Source of the DNA: Pseudomonas sp.
GTDB taxonomy: Bacteria; Pseudomonadota; Gammaproteobacteria; Pseudomonadales; Pseudomonadaceae
NCBI GenBank assembly: GCA_007117785.1
Contig: SKFV01000304.1
Coordinates: 1 to 5,566, forward strand
Length of the DNA stretch: 5,566 bases
Direction: 5' to 3'
The translations under genes were made by a program, and so were the position numbers. Every line of letters begins with the position of its first letter. The first letter of the stretch is position 1. The notes beneath the pieces were generated by a model. It had not been told where the DNA came from, did not search any database, and was given only the letters and a program-made list of their open reading frames with translations. Of the stretch, positions 1-5,445 are shown in pieces.

Positions 1-487
1 AATCAGTCGCCTCGAAGAGGCTTACCAATGGAATATAACGCGACTGGCTGATGCTTTTGGTCTGCATCGCGATACCGTCAGAAAGCGGCTAAGAGATGCG
101 GGCGTTCTGCCTACTGGTAAAAGAGGTGGCAACAATACCTATGCATTAAAAGATGCCGGCCCGGCTCTGTTTGCTGATAAGTACAGTGCTGCTACGAATG
201 ACCCAGACGAATTGGATCCAAACGACCGTAAAGCCTGGTTTCAGTCTGAGAATGAGCGGGTCAAGCTGGAAAAGGAAATGCGGGTGCTGGTTCCGATTGA
301 AGAAGTGCATCGGGAAATGAGCAGCTTTGCAAAGGCACTGGATAACTATCTGGAAACTCTACCTGATCTTTTGGAAAGAGACGCAGGTCTGCCCCCTGAA
401 GCGATCCAACAAGTTGAGAATGCCACTGACCAGCTGCGAGACCAGATGTTTCAGGCCGTGATTTCGGAAGACCTTGACGATGAGTAG
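1..487 (+). CDS. terS: Terminase small subunit, Nu1/DUF1441-like (5' end outside the window)
   Basis: The reading frame is open from base 2 to the TAG at 485-487, giving 161 visible residues; the start codon lies upstream of the window. Seen: near the left edge is a helix-turn-helix (visible residues about 10-37, W-N-I-T-R-L-A-D-A-F-G then H-R-D-T-V-R-K-R-L), followed by a wing-like G-K-R-G-G-N-N-T-Y segment. A charged, probably coiled-coil helix follows (W-F-Q-S-E-N-E-R-V-K-L-E-K-E) and then a helical C-terminal half. This matches the layout of lambda Nu1: winged HTH, helix, then a part that contacts the large subunit. Known role: it binds cos/pac DNA and loads the large terminase. A TTG at 212 could be taken as a start, but that would remove the DNA-binding domain, so it is not the real one. 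The family's usual length is roughly 160-180 residues, so probably only a handful of residues are missing. The stop overlaps the next gene, as expected for coupled terminase subunits. Confidence 0.85.
   Translation, partial: ISRLEEAYQWNITRLADAFGLHRDTVRKRLRDAGVLPTGKRGGNNTYALKDAGPALFADKYSAATNDPDELDPNDRKAWFQSENERVKLEKEMRVLVPIEEVHREMSSFAKALDNYLETLPDLLERDAGLPPEAIQQVENATDQLRDQMFQAVISEDLDDE
466..470 (+). promoter_or_regulatory. Ribosome binding site deciding the large terminase start
   Basis: GGAAG at 466-470 lies 9 nt before the ATG at 480 but only 3 nt before the alternative TTG at 474. The spacing favours ATG 480 as the true start. The site lies inside the end of the small-terminase gene, so the two genes are probably translationally coupled. 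Confidence 0.6.
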
Positions 488-2549
488 CTATGGCAGCGCA
501 GCAGCCATCAAGCGTGATGTAGCTGAAATCATTAGACCCAAGCGCCGTATTAAAGCCAGTCAGGCCGCCGCTGAAGTTATGAAAGTGGTCGGGGGTGATG
601 GGTCGGTTCGCAGCTGGGATGCCAACGCCACCCCGTACATGGTTGAGCCATTGGACTGCATGGGATCACGCCTGTATGACGCAGTGATCTTTGTGGGCCC
701 AGCGCGAACTGGCAAAACCAACGCCCTGGTGGATGGTTTTGTTGCGTACAAGATCGAATACCATCCAGCTGATGGGCTGATCGTTCAAATCTCAGAAGAG
801 AAGGCGCGGGAGTTCAGCAAAAAGCGCATCGACCGGATGCTGGAAAAATCTCCGGTGCTCAGAAGCCGGCTCAGCCCTCGCGGCCATGACAACAACGTCC
901 ACGACAAAACCTTTCGCGCCGGTAACTACCTAGGCATCAAGTGGCCATCCAAGAACGTGTTGGCCAGCTCGGACTTCCAGTTTGTCCTGCTAACCGACTT
1001 TGACCGTCTACCGGACAACATTGATGGCGAAGGCGACCCCTTCACTCTAGCCAGCAAGCGGACTCAGACCTTCGGCAGCACTGGCATGACCATGGCTGAA
1101 TCCTCACCGGGTCGGGAAATTACCGACCTTGACTGGGAAAGGCCTGAAGACCAGCCGCACATAGCGCCGCCGACCACCGGCATTCTTGATCTCTACAACG
1201 CAGGGGATCGCCGCCGCTGGTACTGGCAATGCCCGGAAACAGGTTGCCGTGAATGGTTCATGCCAGTTCAGGAGCACTTCAACATGGATTCGGCGCGGGT
1301 CGTTTGCCCGCACTGTGGTACCGAAATCAGCCCCACGGCCAAGCGCGAACTGAATATCAAGGGGCGCTGGGTGCCGGAAGGTATGCACCTGACCGAACAC
1401 GGCGAACTGGAAGGCACGCCTCGCTGCTCACGCATTGCAAGCTTCTGGATGGAAGGCCCCGCAGCGGCTTACCAGACCTGGCAGTCACTGGTCGACAAGC
1501 TCAAGCGAGCGGAAGAAACCTACCAGCAGACCGGCAGCCAAGAAACGCTGAAAACCGTCATCAACACTGACTGGGGCAGGCCTTATGCCTACCGCCGCTC
1601 AGAAAAGACCCGCAGCCCTCAACGCCTCATGGATCGAGCCGAACAAGTGCAGCGCCGCACTATCCCCGAAGGAGTTCGCTTCCTGACCGCCTCAGTTGAT
1701 GTGCAGGGTGGCAAGGATCGGCGCTTTGTTGTCCAGATACAGGGCTGGGGCAAGAATCGCGAAATGTGGGTGGTGGACCGCTTCAACATCAAAGAAGATC
1801 GTGGCCCGGATAACGACCAGCCGCCAAGGCAAATCAGCCCCGCCACCCAGCCGGAAGACTGGCACCTACTAACCCGCGATGTCCTCAAGCGCAGCTACAA
1901 GCTGGCCGATGGCAGTGGACGCAGAATGTCCGTGCTGGCTATGGGTATCGATACCGGCGGGGAAGGGGACGGCGAAGAAAGTGTCACCAGCCAGGCCTAT
2001 GACTATTACCGCAGCCTGATACCCGAAGGCCTGCAGGGCCGTGTTTACCTCTTCAAAGGTGGCAGCAGCAAAACCGCCAACCGGGTGCGCAAAACCTGGC
2101 CAGATAACACCAAACGCAAAAACCGCAAAAGCAGTGCACGCGGCGATGTACCCCTCTACATTCTGGGCACCAACCTGCTCAAAGATCAGGTCGCCGCCAT
2201 GATCGACCGCGATAACCCTGGCTCTGGCTACATGCACACCCCAGCCTGGCTAGGGCGCTGGTGGTTTGAAGAACTGACCTACGAAATCCGCGACCCAGCT
2301 ACAGGCAAGTGGGATAGACCCGGCAAAAGGCCCAACGAAGCCTTTGACCTCTGCGTCTACAACCTGGCGCTGTTCATCCTGCTGAAAGCTGAACGCATCA
2401 ACTGGGACGCACCGCCCGCTTGGGCAGATGAATGGGTCAGAAACCTTCTGGTGTTCGATCCTGAAAAACAAACAGAACAAGCGCCCAAAGCACAAGAAGC
2501 TAAAGGCAGAAAAAGACGCATACGCAAAACCGTCAAAGCGAGAATCTAG
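480..2549 (+). CDS. terL: Terminase large subunit, lambda gpA family (packaging ATPase and nuclease)
   Basis: 689 residues from ATG 480; lambda gpA is of similar length (about 640). Role: with the small subunit it cuts concatemeric DNA and pumps it through the portal. Seen, numbering from ATG 480: a Walker A motif G-P-A-R-T-G-K-T at 73-80; a Walker B-like strand V-L-L-T-D-F-D at about 169-175, followed by the family's D-G-E-G-D-P-F segment; and T-M-A-E-S-S-P-G at about 204-211 as the coupling motif. A Cys pair set (C251, C256, C276, C279) resembles the zinc-finger-like insert of gpA proteins. The RNase H-like nuclease domain has acidic candidates D407 (A-S-V-D-V), D491 (G-I-D-T-G-G) and D623 (N-E-A-F-D-L). 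The C-terminal tail, from about residue 665, is very rich in Lys/Arg. The start overlaps the small terminase by 8 nt and the stop is 2 nt before gpW. The residue after the Walker B Asp is Phe where lambda has the catalytic Glu. Family assignment is secure; exact catalytic residues are inferred. Confidence 0.96.
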   Translation: MSSYGSAAAIKRDVAEIIRPKRRIKASQAAAEVMKVVGGDGSVRSWDANATPYMVEPLDCMGSRLYDAVIFVGPARTGKTNALVDGFVAYKIEYHPADGLIVQISEEKAREFSKKRIDRMLEKSPVLRSRLSPRGHDNNVHDKTFRAGNYLGIKWPSKNVLASSDFQFVLLTDFDRLPDNIDGEGDPFTLASKRTQTFGSTGMTMAESSPGREITDLDWERPEDQPHIAPPTTGILDLYNAGDRRRWYWQCPETGCREWFMPVQEHFNMDSARVVCPHCGTEISPTAKRELNIKGRWVPEGMHLTEHGELEGTPRCSRIASFWMEGPAAAYQTWQSLVDKLKRAEETYQQTGSQETLKTVINTDWGRPYAYRRSEKTRSPQRLMDRAEQVQRRTIPEGVRFLTASVDVQGGKDRRFVVQIQGWGKNREMWVVDRFNIKEDRGPDNDQPPRQISPATQPEDWHLLTRDVLKRSYKLADGSGRRMSVLAMGIDTGGEGDGEESVTSQAYDYYRSLIPEGLQGRVYLFKGGSSKTANRVRKTWPDNTKRKNRKSSARGDVPLYILGTNLLKDQVAAMIDRDNPGSGYMHTPAWLGRWWFEELTYEIRDPATGKWDRPGKRPNEAFDLCVYNLALFILLKAERINWDAPPAWADEWVRNLLVFDPEKQTEQAPKAQEAKGRKRRIRKTVKARI

Positions 2550-2551
2550 CC

Positions 2552-2761
2552 ATGCCCACAACGCTGCAAGCTTACGAAAAAGCTCTTGATGATCTAATCA
2601 TGGGCCAGAGCGTTACCCAGGTGCGCACGGCCAACGGCAAAACCCTGACTTTCGCCCAGGCTGACAAGAAAGGGCTGGAATCAAAGATCGCCCAACTCAA
2701 GCGCCAGAACAGACGCCACCGCACCCGCACCCGTCAGGTATTTACCTCCAAAGGCCTTTAA
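2552..2761 (+). CDS. W: Head-tail joining (head completion) protein, gpW family
   Basis: 69 residues; lambda gpW is 68. It matches gpW along most of its length: an N-terminal helix ending A-L-D-D-L-I-M-G, the beta hairpin V-T-Q-V-R-T-A-N-G-K-T-L-T-F, and a second helix L-E-S-K-I-A-Q-L. Known role: after DNA packaging it binds under the portal, helps retain DNA and makes the surface onto which the next connector protein and the tail assemble. The C-terminal 20 residues are strongly basic (R-R-H-R-T-R-T-R) and end in V-F-T-S-K-G-L; the tail of lambda gpW is also Arg-rich. ATG 2552 follows the large-terminase stop by only 2 nt (TAG-CC-ATG) and has no strong ribosome binding site of its own, so re-initiation or coupling from terL is likely. 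Position between terminase and portal is exactly that of W in lambda. Confidence 0.93.
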   Translation: MPTTLQAYEKALDDLIMGQSVTQVRTANGKTLTFAQADKKGLESKIAQLKRQNRRHRTRTRQVFTSKGL

Positions 2762-2764
2762 TCC

Positions 2765-4276
2765 ATGCCGAAAATCAGCAAACCCCGCATCCGCTTGGAG
2801 TATAGGGGTGGCAAGCTAGTGCCTAAAAATATCCGCGCCTCTTACGAAGGCGGCTCCACCCGCAAGCGTATGGGCGGGAAGGGTATGTCTGCTTCAGGCC
2901 CGAATACCGGCATTTCCCAGAACCTGACAGCTCTACAAAAGCGCAGCCGCCATGCTGTGCGCAACAACGCCTATGCCACCGGTGCCAAGGAAGCCTATGT
3001 CTCTAATCTGGTTGGCAGCGGCATCCGGCCCCAGTGGCAGAACAAGGAAGTCCAAGAACTATGGGAAAACTGGGTACAGGAATGCGATGCTGATGGAATC
3101 AACTGCTTTTACGGTCTTCAGTCCCTGGCTGCCGGTGCCCAGTTTGAAGCGGGTGAAGTGCTGGCGCGCTTTCGGTACCGGCGCACCACCGATGGCCTGT
3201 CAGTGCCTCTGCAGCTGCAACTGATCGAATCCGAACACCTGGACCCAACCTACTCAGCCGTAACCGACCGGCAACAGATCAAGATGGGCATTGAATTCAA
3301 CGTGCTCGGTCAACGTTCGGCCTATTGGCTGTGGCAACACCACCCACATGAATTTCTGGCCCAGCAGGTCAACCGCCGCAAGCGCGTACCGGCTGATGAT
3401 GTCATCCACCTCTACCGCCGCACCCGACCCGGCCAGATTCGTGGCGTGCCGGAACTATCCAGCGTCATTGTTCGCCTCTACGAAATTGACGAAATGCAGG
3501 ATGCCCTGCTGGCGCGGCAGAAACTGGCCCAGCTCTTTGCCGCCTTTATCAAGCGCAAGCCGGACCACGACCCGGACGACGAAGGCCCGCACTTCGGACT
3601 GCCTGCTGATCCCTATGGTGAAGAGGGCGGGGAACAACTGAATGAATTTATACCCGGTGCTCTGCACTACCTGGAAGACGGCGAAGAGGTGGATTTCAGC
3701 AACCCACCGGACATAGGCGCTCACTACAGCGACTGGCTGCGCACTGAACTGCTCGCCGTGGCGCGGGGCGCAGGCATCACCTACGAACAGCTCACCAACG
3801 ACCTGAAAGGCGTCAACTACAGCTCGATTCGTGCTGGCCTGCTGGAATTCCGCCGCCGTGCCGAAGCCCTGCAAGCCCATCTGCTGGTTCACCAATGGTG
3901 CCGCAAAATTGCCGCTAAGTGGCTAGATGTCGCCGTGGTCAGCGGTGCCATCAACCTGCCGGACTACTGGGCCAACCGCAAGAAATACCTGGCGATTGAC
4001 TGGATCGCACCGAAATGGGCGTGGGTTGATCCGCTCAAAGAAGTCACTGCCGACCTGCTGGAAGTTCGTGCCGGGTTTATTCCTCGCTCAGAAGCAGCAG
4101 GACAGCGCGGTTGGAGCCTAGAGCAGTTGGACGAAGAAATCCGCAAAAGCAACCAGAGTGCCGATGACCACGGCCTGATTCTGGACTCAGACCCCCGCAT
4201 CACCTCCAAAAACGGGGCTTTGCAACAAGCCATCGACATCCTGAACAACGAAGAGGAAGAAGAAAATGCCTCCTGA
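2765..4276 (+). CDS. B: Portal protein, lambda gpB family
   Basis: 503 residues; lambda gpB is about 533. Role: it forms the dodecameric ring at one capsid vertex that nucleates assembly, docks the terminase and conducts DNA. Seen: the family landmarks occur in order. These are a basic N-terminus; R-S-R-H-A-V-R-N-N-A-Y-A at about 60-71; V-G-S-G-I-R-P at 83-89; W-E-N-W with D-G-I-N-C-F-Y-G-L-Q at 100-119; L-Q-L-I-E-S-E-H-L at 151-159; R-V-P-A-D-D-V-I-H-L-Y at 207-217; R-P-G-Q-I-R-G-V-P at 221-229; Y-E-Q-L-T-N-D with N-Y-S-S-I-R-A at 340-357; and W-V-D-P-L-K-E at 420-426. The last ten residues include five consecutive Glu, and their codons also form the ribosome binding site of the next gene. 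ATG 2765 is 3 nt after the gpW stop and only a weak AAAGG (2750-2754) precedes it, so coupling to W is probable. The 3' end overlaps the protease gene by 11 nt. Confidence 0.97.
   Translation: MPKISKPRIRLEYRGGKLVPKNIRASYEGGSTRKRMGGKGMSASGPNTGISQNLTALQKRSRHAVRNNAYATGAKEAYVSNLVGSGIRPQWQNKEVQELWENWVQECDADGINCFYGLQSLAAGAQFEAGEVLARFRYRRTTDGLSVPLQLQLIESEHLDPTYSAVTDRQQIKMGIEFNVLGQRSAYWLWQHHPHEFLAQQVNRRKRVPADDVIHLYRRTRPGQIRGVPELSSVIVRLYEIDEMQDALLARQKLAQLFAAFIKRKPDHDPDDEGPHFGLPADPYGEEGGEQLNEFIPGALHYLEDGEEVDFSNPPDIGAHYSDWLRTELLAVARGAGITYEQLTNDLKGVNYSSIRAGLLEFRRRAEALQAHLLVHQWCRKIAAKWLDVAVVSGAINLPDYWANRKKYLAIDWIAPKWAWVDPLKEVTADLLEVRAGFIPRSEAAGQRGWSLEQLDEEIRKSNQSADDHGLILDSDPRITSKNGALQQAIDILNNEEEEENAS
4253..4259 (+). 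promoter_or_regulatory. Ribosome binding site of the protease-scaffold gene, embedded in the portal's Glu tail
   Basis: GAGGAAG at 4253-4259 lies in a purine run, with GAGGA ending 8 nt before ATG 4266. The same bases encode the portal's terminal poly-Glu. This strong site supports ATG 4266 as the start. Confidence 0.75.
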
Positions 4277-5402
4277 AAAGCACTGGCTGGAAGCAAAAGC
4301 CAAAGGCAAAGCTCGAACTGCACAGGTCATCATTGATGGCAGCATTGGCAAAAACATCTGGGATGACGACTCGGTAGCCAGCAACGAGTTTATAAACTCA
4401 GTTCGAGCACTGGGTGACGTGGATGAAATCGAATTGTTAATCAACTCGCAGGGCGGTTCTGTAGATGACGGCCTGGCCATTGCAAACTTTTTGCGTGGTC
4501 ACCCAGCAAAAGTCACTGCAAAAGTCATTGGGCAAGCATCAAGCATTGCCTCCATTGTTGCTTCAGCGGCAGACGAAACAGTCATGGGGATCGGCTCATG
4601 GGGCCTGATCCATAACCCCTGGACTGTTGGCATGGGGAATGCCTCCGACCTCCGAGAAATAGCCGACATGCTGGACAAAATCGGAAAAAGCCTCATGGAT
4701 TCTTATGTCGCAAAATGTGGCGAAGAAAAACGCGGCCAGCTAGAAGAAATCATCAAGGCAAACAATGGCCAAGGAACAACCCTGATGGCAAGGGAATGGG
4801 TTGAAATAGGATTGGCAGACCGCCTTGATGTTGACTTGCAAGCCGCAGCAAATGCTTGCAAGCACGACCTTTCTAAGTTCCTAGAAACAGCCAGACAACA
4901 ACGAAAGCAGCCCCCCCCTAAAGAACCCCCCCAAAACCCACAGGAAAATGCTATGACTCTTGACGAACTCAAAGCCAAACACCCCGAACTGGTGAAGGCG
5001 CTCTCCGATGAAATCAAAGCCCAGAACCCTACTGGCACTCTGGAAGTCAGCGCCCTGACTCTGGACACCCTGAAAGCCCAGCATCCTGAGCTGGTCGCTT
5101 CCATCCAGAAAGAAGGCCCGGATGCCCAGGCGGCTGTCACTGCCGAACGCGAGCGCGCGGCTGACATCATGAAGGCCTGTGCCACCTACAACCAGCCTCA
5201 AATGGCTGAAAAACTCATTATCAACGGCACCGACAAACAAATGGCCGCCGACCTGCTGTCCGTCTTTGCCTCCAATGCCGGTGACCAAAGCAACATCAAC
5301 ACCAACCACGGTGGCGACAACGACCCCAACAACGCCAGCGATGCCAACCGCATTCTGGCCAACTACCGCGCCTTCACCGGCAACAAATCCCAAACCGCCT
5401 AA
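4266..5402 (+). CDS. ClpP-like prohead protease fused to a C-terminal scaffold domain (gpC/Nu3 role)
   Basis: 378 residues. Residues about 15-195 are a ClpP-fold serine protease. They contain a glycine-rich I-N-S-Q-G-G-S-V at 59-66 (oxyanion region), the nucleophile motif G-Q-A-S-S-I-A at 89-95 with S93 as the likely nucleophile, and L-I-H-N-P at 114-118 with H116 as the likely base. The conserved ending A-R-E-W-V-E-I-G-L-A-D follows at 175-185. Aligning that ending by eye with ClpP puts G170 where the catalytic Asp normally sits, so a Ser-His dyad or another acid is implied. Residues about 210-229 are a Pro/Gln linker coded by C8 and C7 runs. Residues 230-378 are helical, charged and low in Cys/Trp, as in phage scaffolds, and end in the I-L-A-N-Y-R-A-F-T-G type of C-terminus seen in such fusions. 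Known role: scaffold drives procapsid assembly and the protease removes it or trims capsid parts. The gene overlaps the portal by 11 nt. The protease part has about 50% GC by hand count, against about 59% in the scaffold part. Confidence 0.92.
   Translation: MPPEKHWLEAKAKGKARTAQVIIDGSIGKNIWDDDSVASNEFINSVRALGDVDEIELLINSQGGSVDDGLAIANFLRGHPAKVTAKVIGQASSIASIVASAADETVMGIGSWGLIHNPWTVGMGNASDLREIADMLDKIGKSLMDSYVAKCGEEKRGQLEEIIKANNGQGTTLMAREWVEIGLADRLDVDLQAAANACKHDLSKFLETARQQRKQPPPKEPPQNPQENAMTLDELKAKHPELVKALSDEIKAQNPTGTLEVSALTLDTLKAQHPELVASIQKEGPDAQAAVTAERERAADIMKACATYNQPQMAEKLIINGTDKQMAADLLSVFASNAGDQSNINTNHGGDNDPNNASDANRILANYRAFTGNKSQTA
4911..4932 (+). repeat. Two cytosine homopolymer runs (C8 and C7) in the protease-scaffold linker
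   Basis: C8 occupies 4911-4918 and C7 occupies 4926-4932, separated by TAAAGAA. In frame they encode Pro-Pro-Pro-Lys-Glu-Pro-Pro. Such runs are prone to replication, transcription or ribosome slippage, and a Pro-Pro-Pro string is a known ribosome-stalling motif. A gain of one C in the first run gives an immediate TAA at 4919-4921. A loss of one C leads to TGA at 4954-4956. Presence of the runs is directly seen; any functional use is inference. Confidence 0.9.
4942..4945 (+). promoter_or_regulatory. Internal ribosome binding site for the scaffold start at 4953
   Basis: AGGA at 4942-4945, extended by A residues, ends 7 nt before the in-frame ATG at 4953. This is ideal spacing and lies exactly at the junction between the proline linker and the scaffold domain, which supports independent translation of the scaffold. 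Confidence 0.65.
4953..5114 (+). repeat. Diverged direct repeat at the head of the scaffold domain (period 102 nt)
   Basis: Unit one (4953-5012, residues 230-249) and unit two (5055-5114, residues 264-283) are 34 codons apart. By eye they share 12 of 20 residues, including T-L-D, L-K-A and H-P-E-L-V. Over the first 42 nt about 30 bases match. The difference is spread over silent and replacement sites, suggesting an old duplication or two copies of a short binding module. Confidence 0.75.
4953..5402 (+). CDS. Nested capsid scaffold protein (Nu3-like), in-frame internal start
   Basis: 149 residues, identical to residues 230-378 of the protease-scaffold fusion. It is proposed because ATG 4953 has an AGGA site 7 nt upstream and sits at the domain boundary, and because lambda makes Nu3 scaffold from an in-frame start inside gene C. 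Known role: scaffold co-assembles with major capsid protein to form a correctly sized procapsid and then leaves. Seen: two copies of a motif T-L-D-x-L-K-A-x-H-P-E-L-V begin at nested residues 2 and 36. A charged helical stretch A-V-T-A-E-R-E-R-A-A-D-I-M-K-A follows, then an Asn/Asp-rich spacer (N-H-G-G-D-N-D-P-N-N) and a short terminal basic/aromatic helix. In phage scaffolds the C-terminal end often binds the capsid protein; whether that applies here is inference. GC is about 59% by hand count, higher than the protease half. Independent expression has not been shown by the sequence alone. Confidence 0.7.
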   Translation: MTLDELKAKHPELVKALSDEIKAQNPTGTLEVSALTLDTLKAQHPELVASIQKEGPDAQAAVTAERERAADIMKACATYNQPQMAEKLIINGTDKQMAADLLSVFASNAGDQSNINTNHGGDNDPNNASDANRILANYRAFTGNKSQTA

Positions 5403-5432
5403 CCGGCACCCTGAAACCCACTAAAGAAAAAC

Positions 5433-5438
5433 AGGAGG
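5433..5438 (+). promoter_or_regulatory. Strong ribosome binding site of the right-edge gene
   Basis: AGGAGG, a perfect core, ends 7 nt before ATG 5446. It is the strongest such site in the window, in keeping with a structural protein needed in hundreds of copies. The rest of the gap (5403-5445) shows no hairpin-plus-T-run terminator, so transcription probably continues through it. Confidence 0.8.
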
Positions 5439-5445
5439 CATACCC

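Noticed and set aside
1..60. Possible cos site at the left edge
   Set aside because: In lambda-like phages cos lies upstream of the small terminase gene. The window begins inside that gene and no cos-like palindrome is visible.
212..214. TTG at 212 as the start of a short separate gene
   Set aside because: The frame is open to the left edge and the upstream part encodes a clear helix-turn-helix, so this is an internal Leu codon of the small terminase.
474..479. TTG at 474 as the large terminase start
   Set aside because: It is only 3 nt from GGAAG, whereas ATG 480 has 9 nt spacing and is the better codon; the difference is two residues.
1869..2237. 122-residue open frame on the minus strand inside the large terminase
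   Set aside because: It is a shadow of the conserved nuclease domain on the other strand; no independent evidence supports it.
2750..2759. Perfect 10-bp palindrome AAAGGCCTTT at the end of gpW
   Set aside because: It has no loop, so it cannot form a terminator hairpin. Its left half only gives a weak ribosome binding site for the portal, and a palindrome this short can arise by chance.
3455..3895. 146-residue open frame on the minus strand inside the portal gene
   Set aside because: It mirrors the portal's codon pattern, shows no recognisable motif, and the portal call across this stretch is very strong.
4881..5393. 170-residue open frame on the minus strand opposite the linker and scaffold
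   Set aside because: It is a composition shadow of the plus-strand gene, rich in Gly/Val/Phe without a coherent domain. It lies wholly inside a well-supported coding region and all real genes here are plus-strand.
5179..5424. 81-residue plus-strand frame rich in Pro and Thr
   Set aside because: The low-complexity Pro/Thr content is the out-of-frame reading of the Asn/Asp/Ala-rich scaffold end. It has no good ribosome binding site.
5403..5445. Terminator or promoter between the scaffold and the right-edge gene
   Set aside because: No inverted repeat with a T run and no convincing -35/-10 pair are visible in these 43 nt; only the ribosome binding site is supported.
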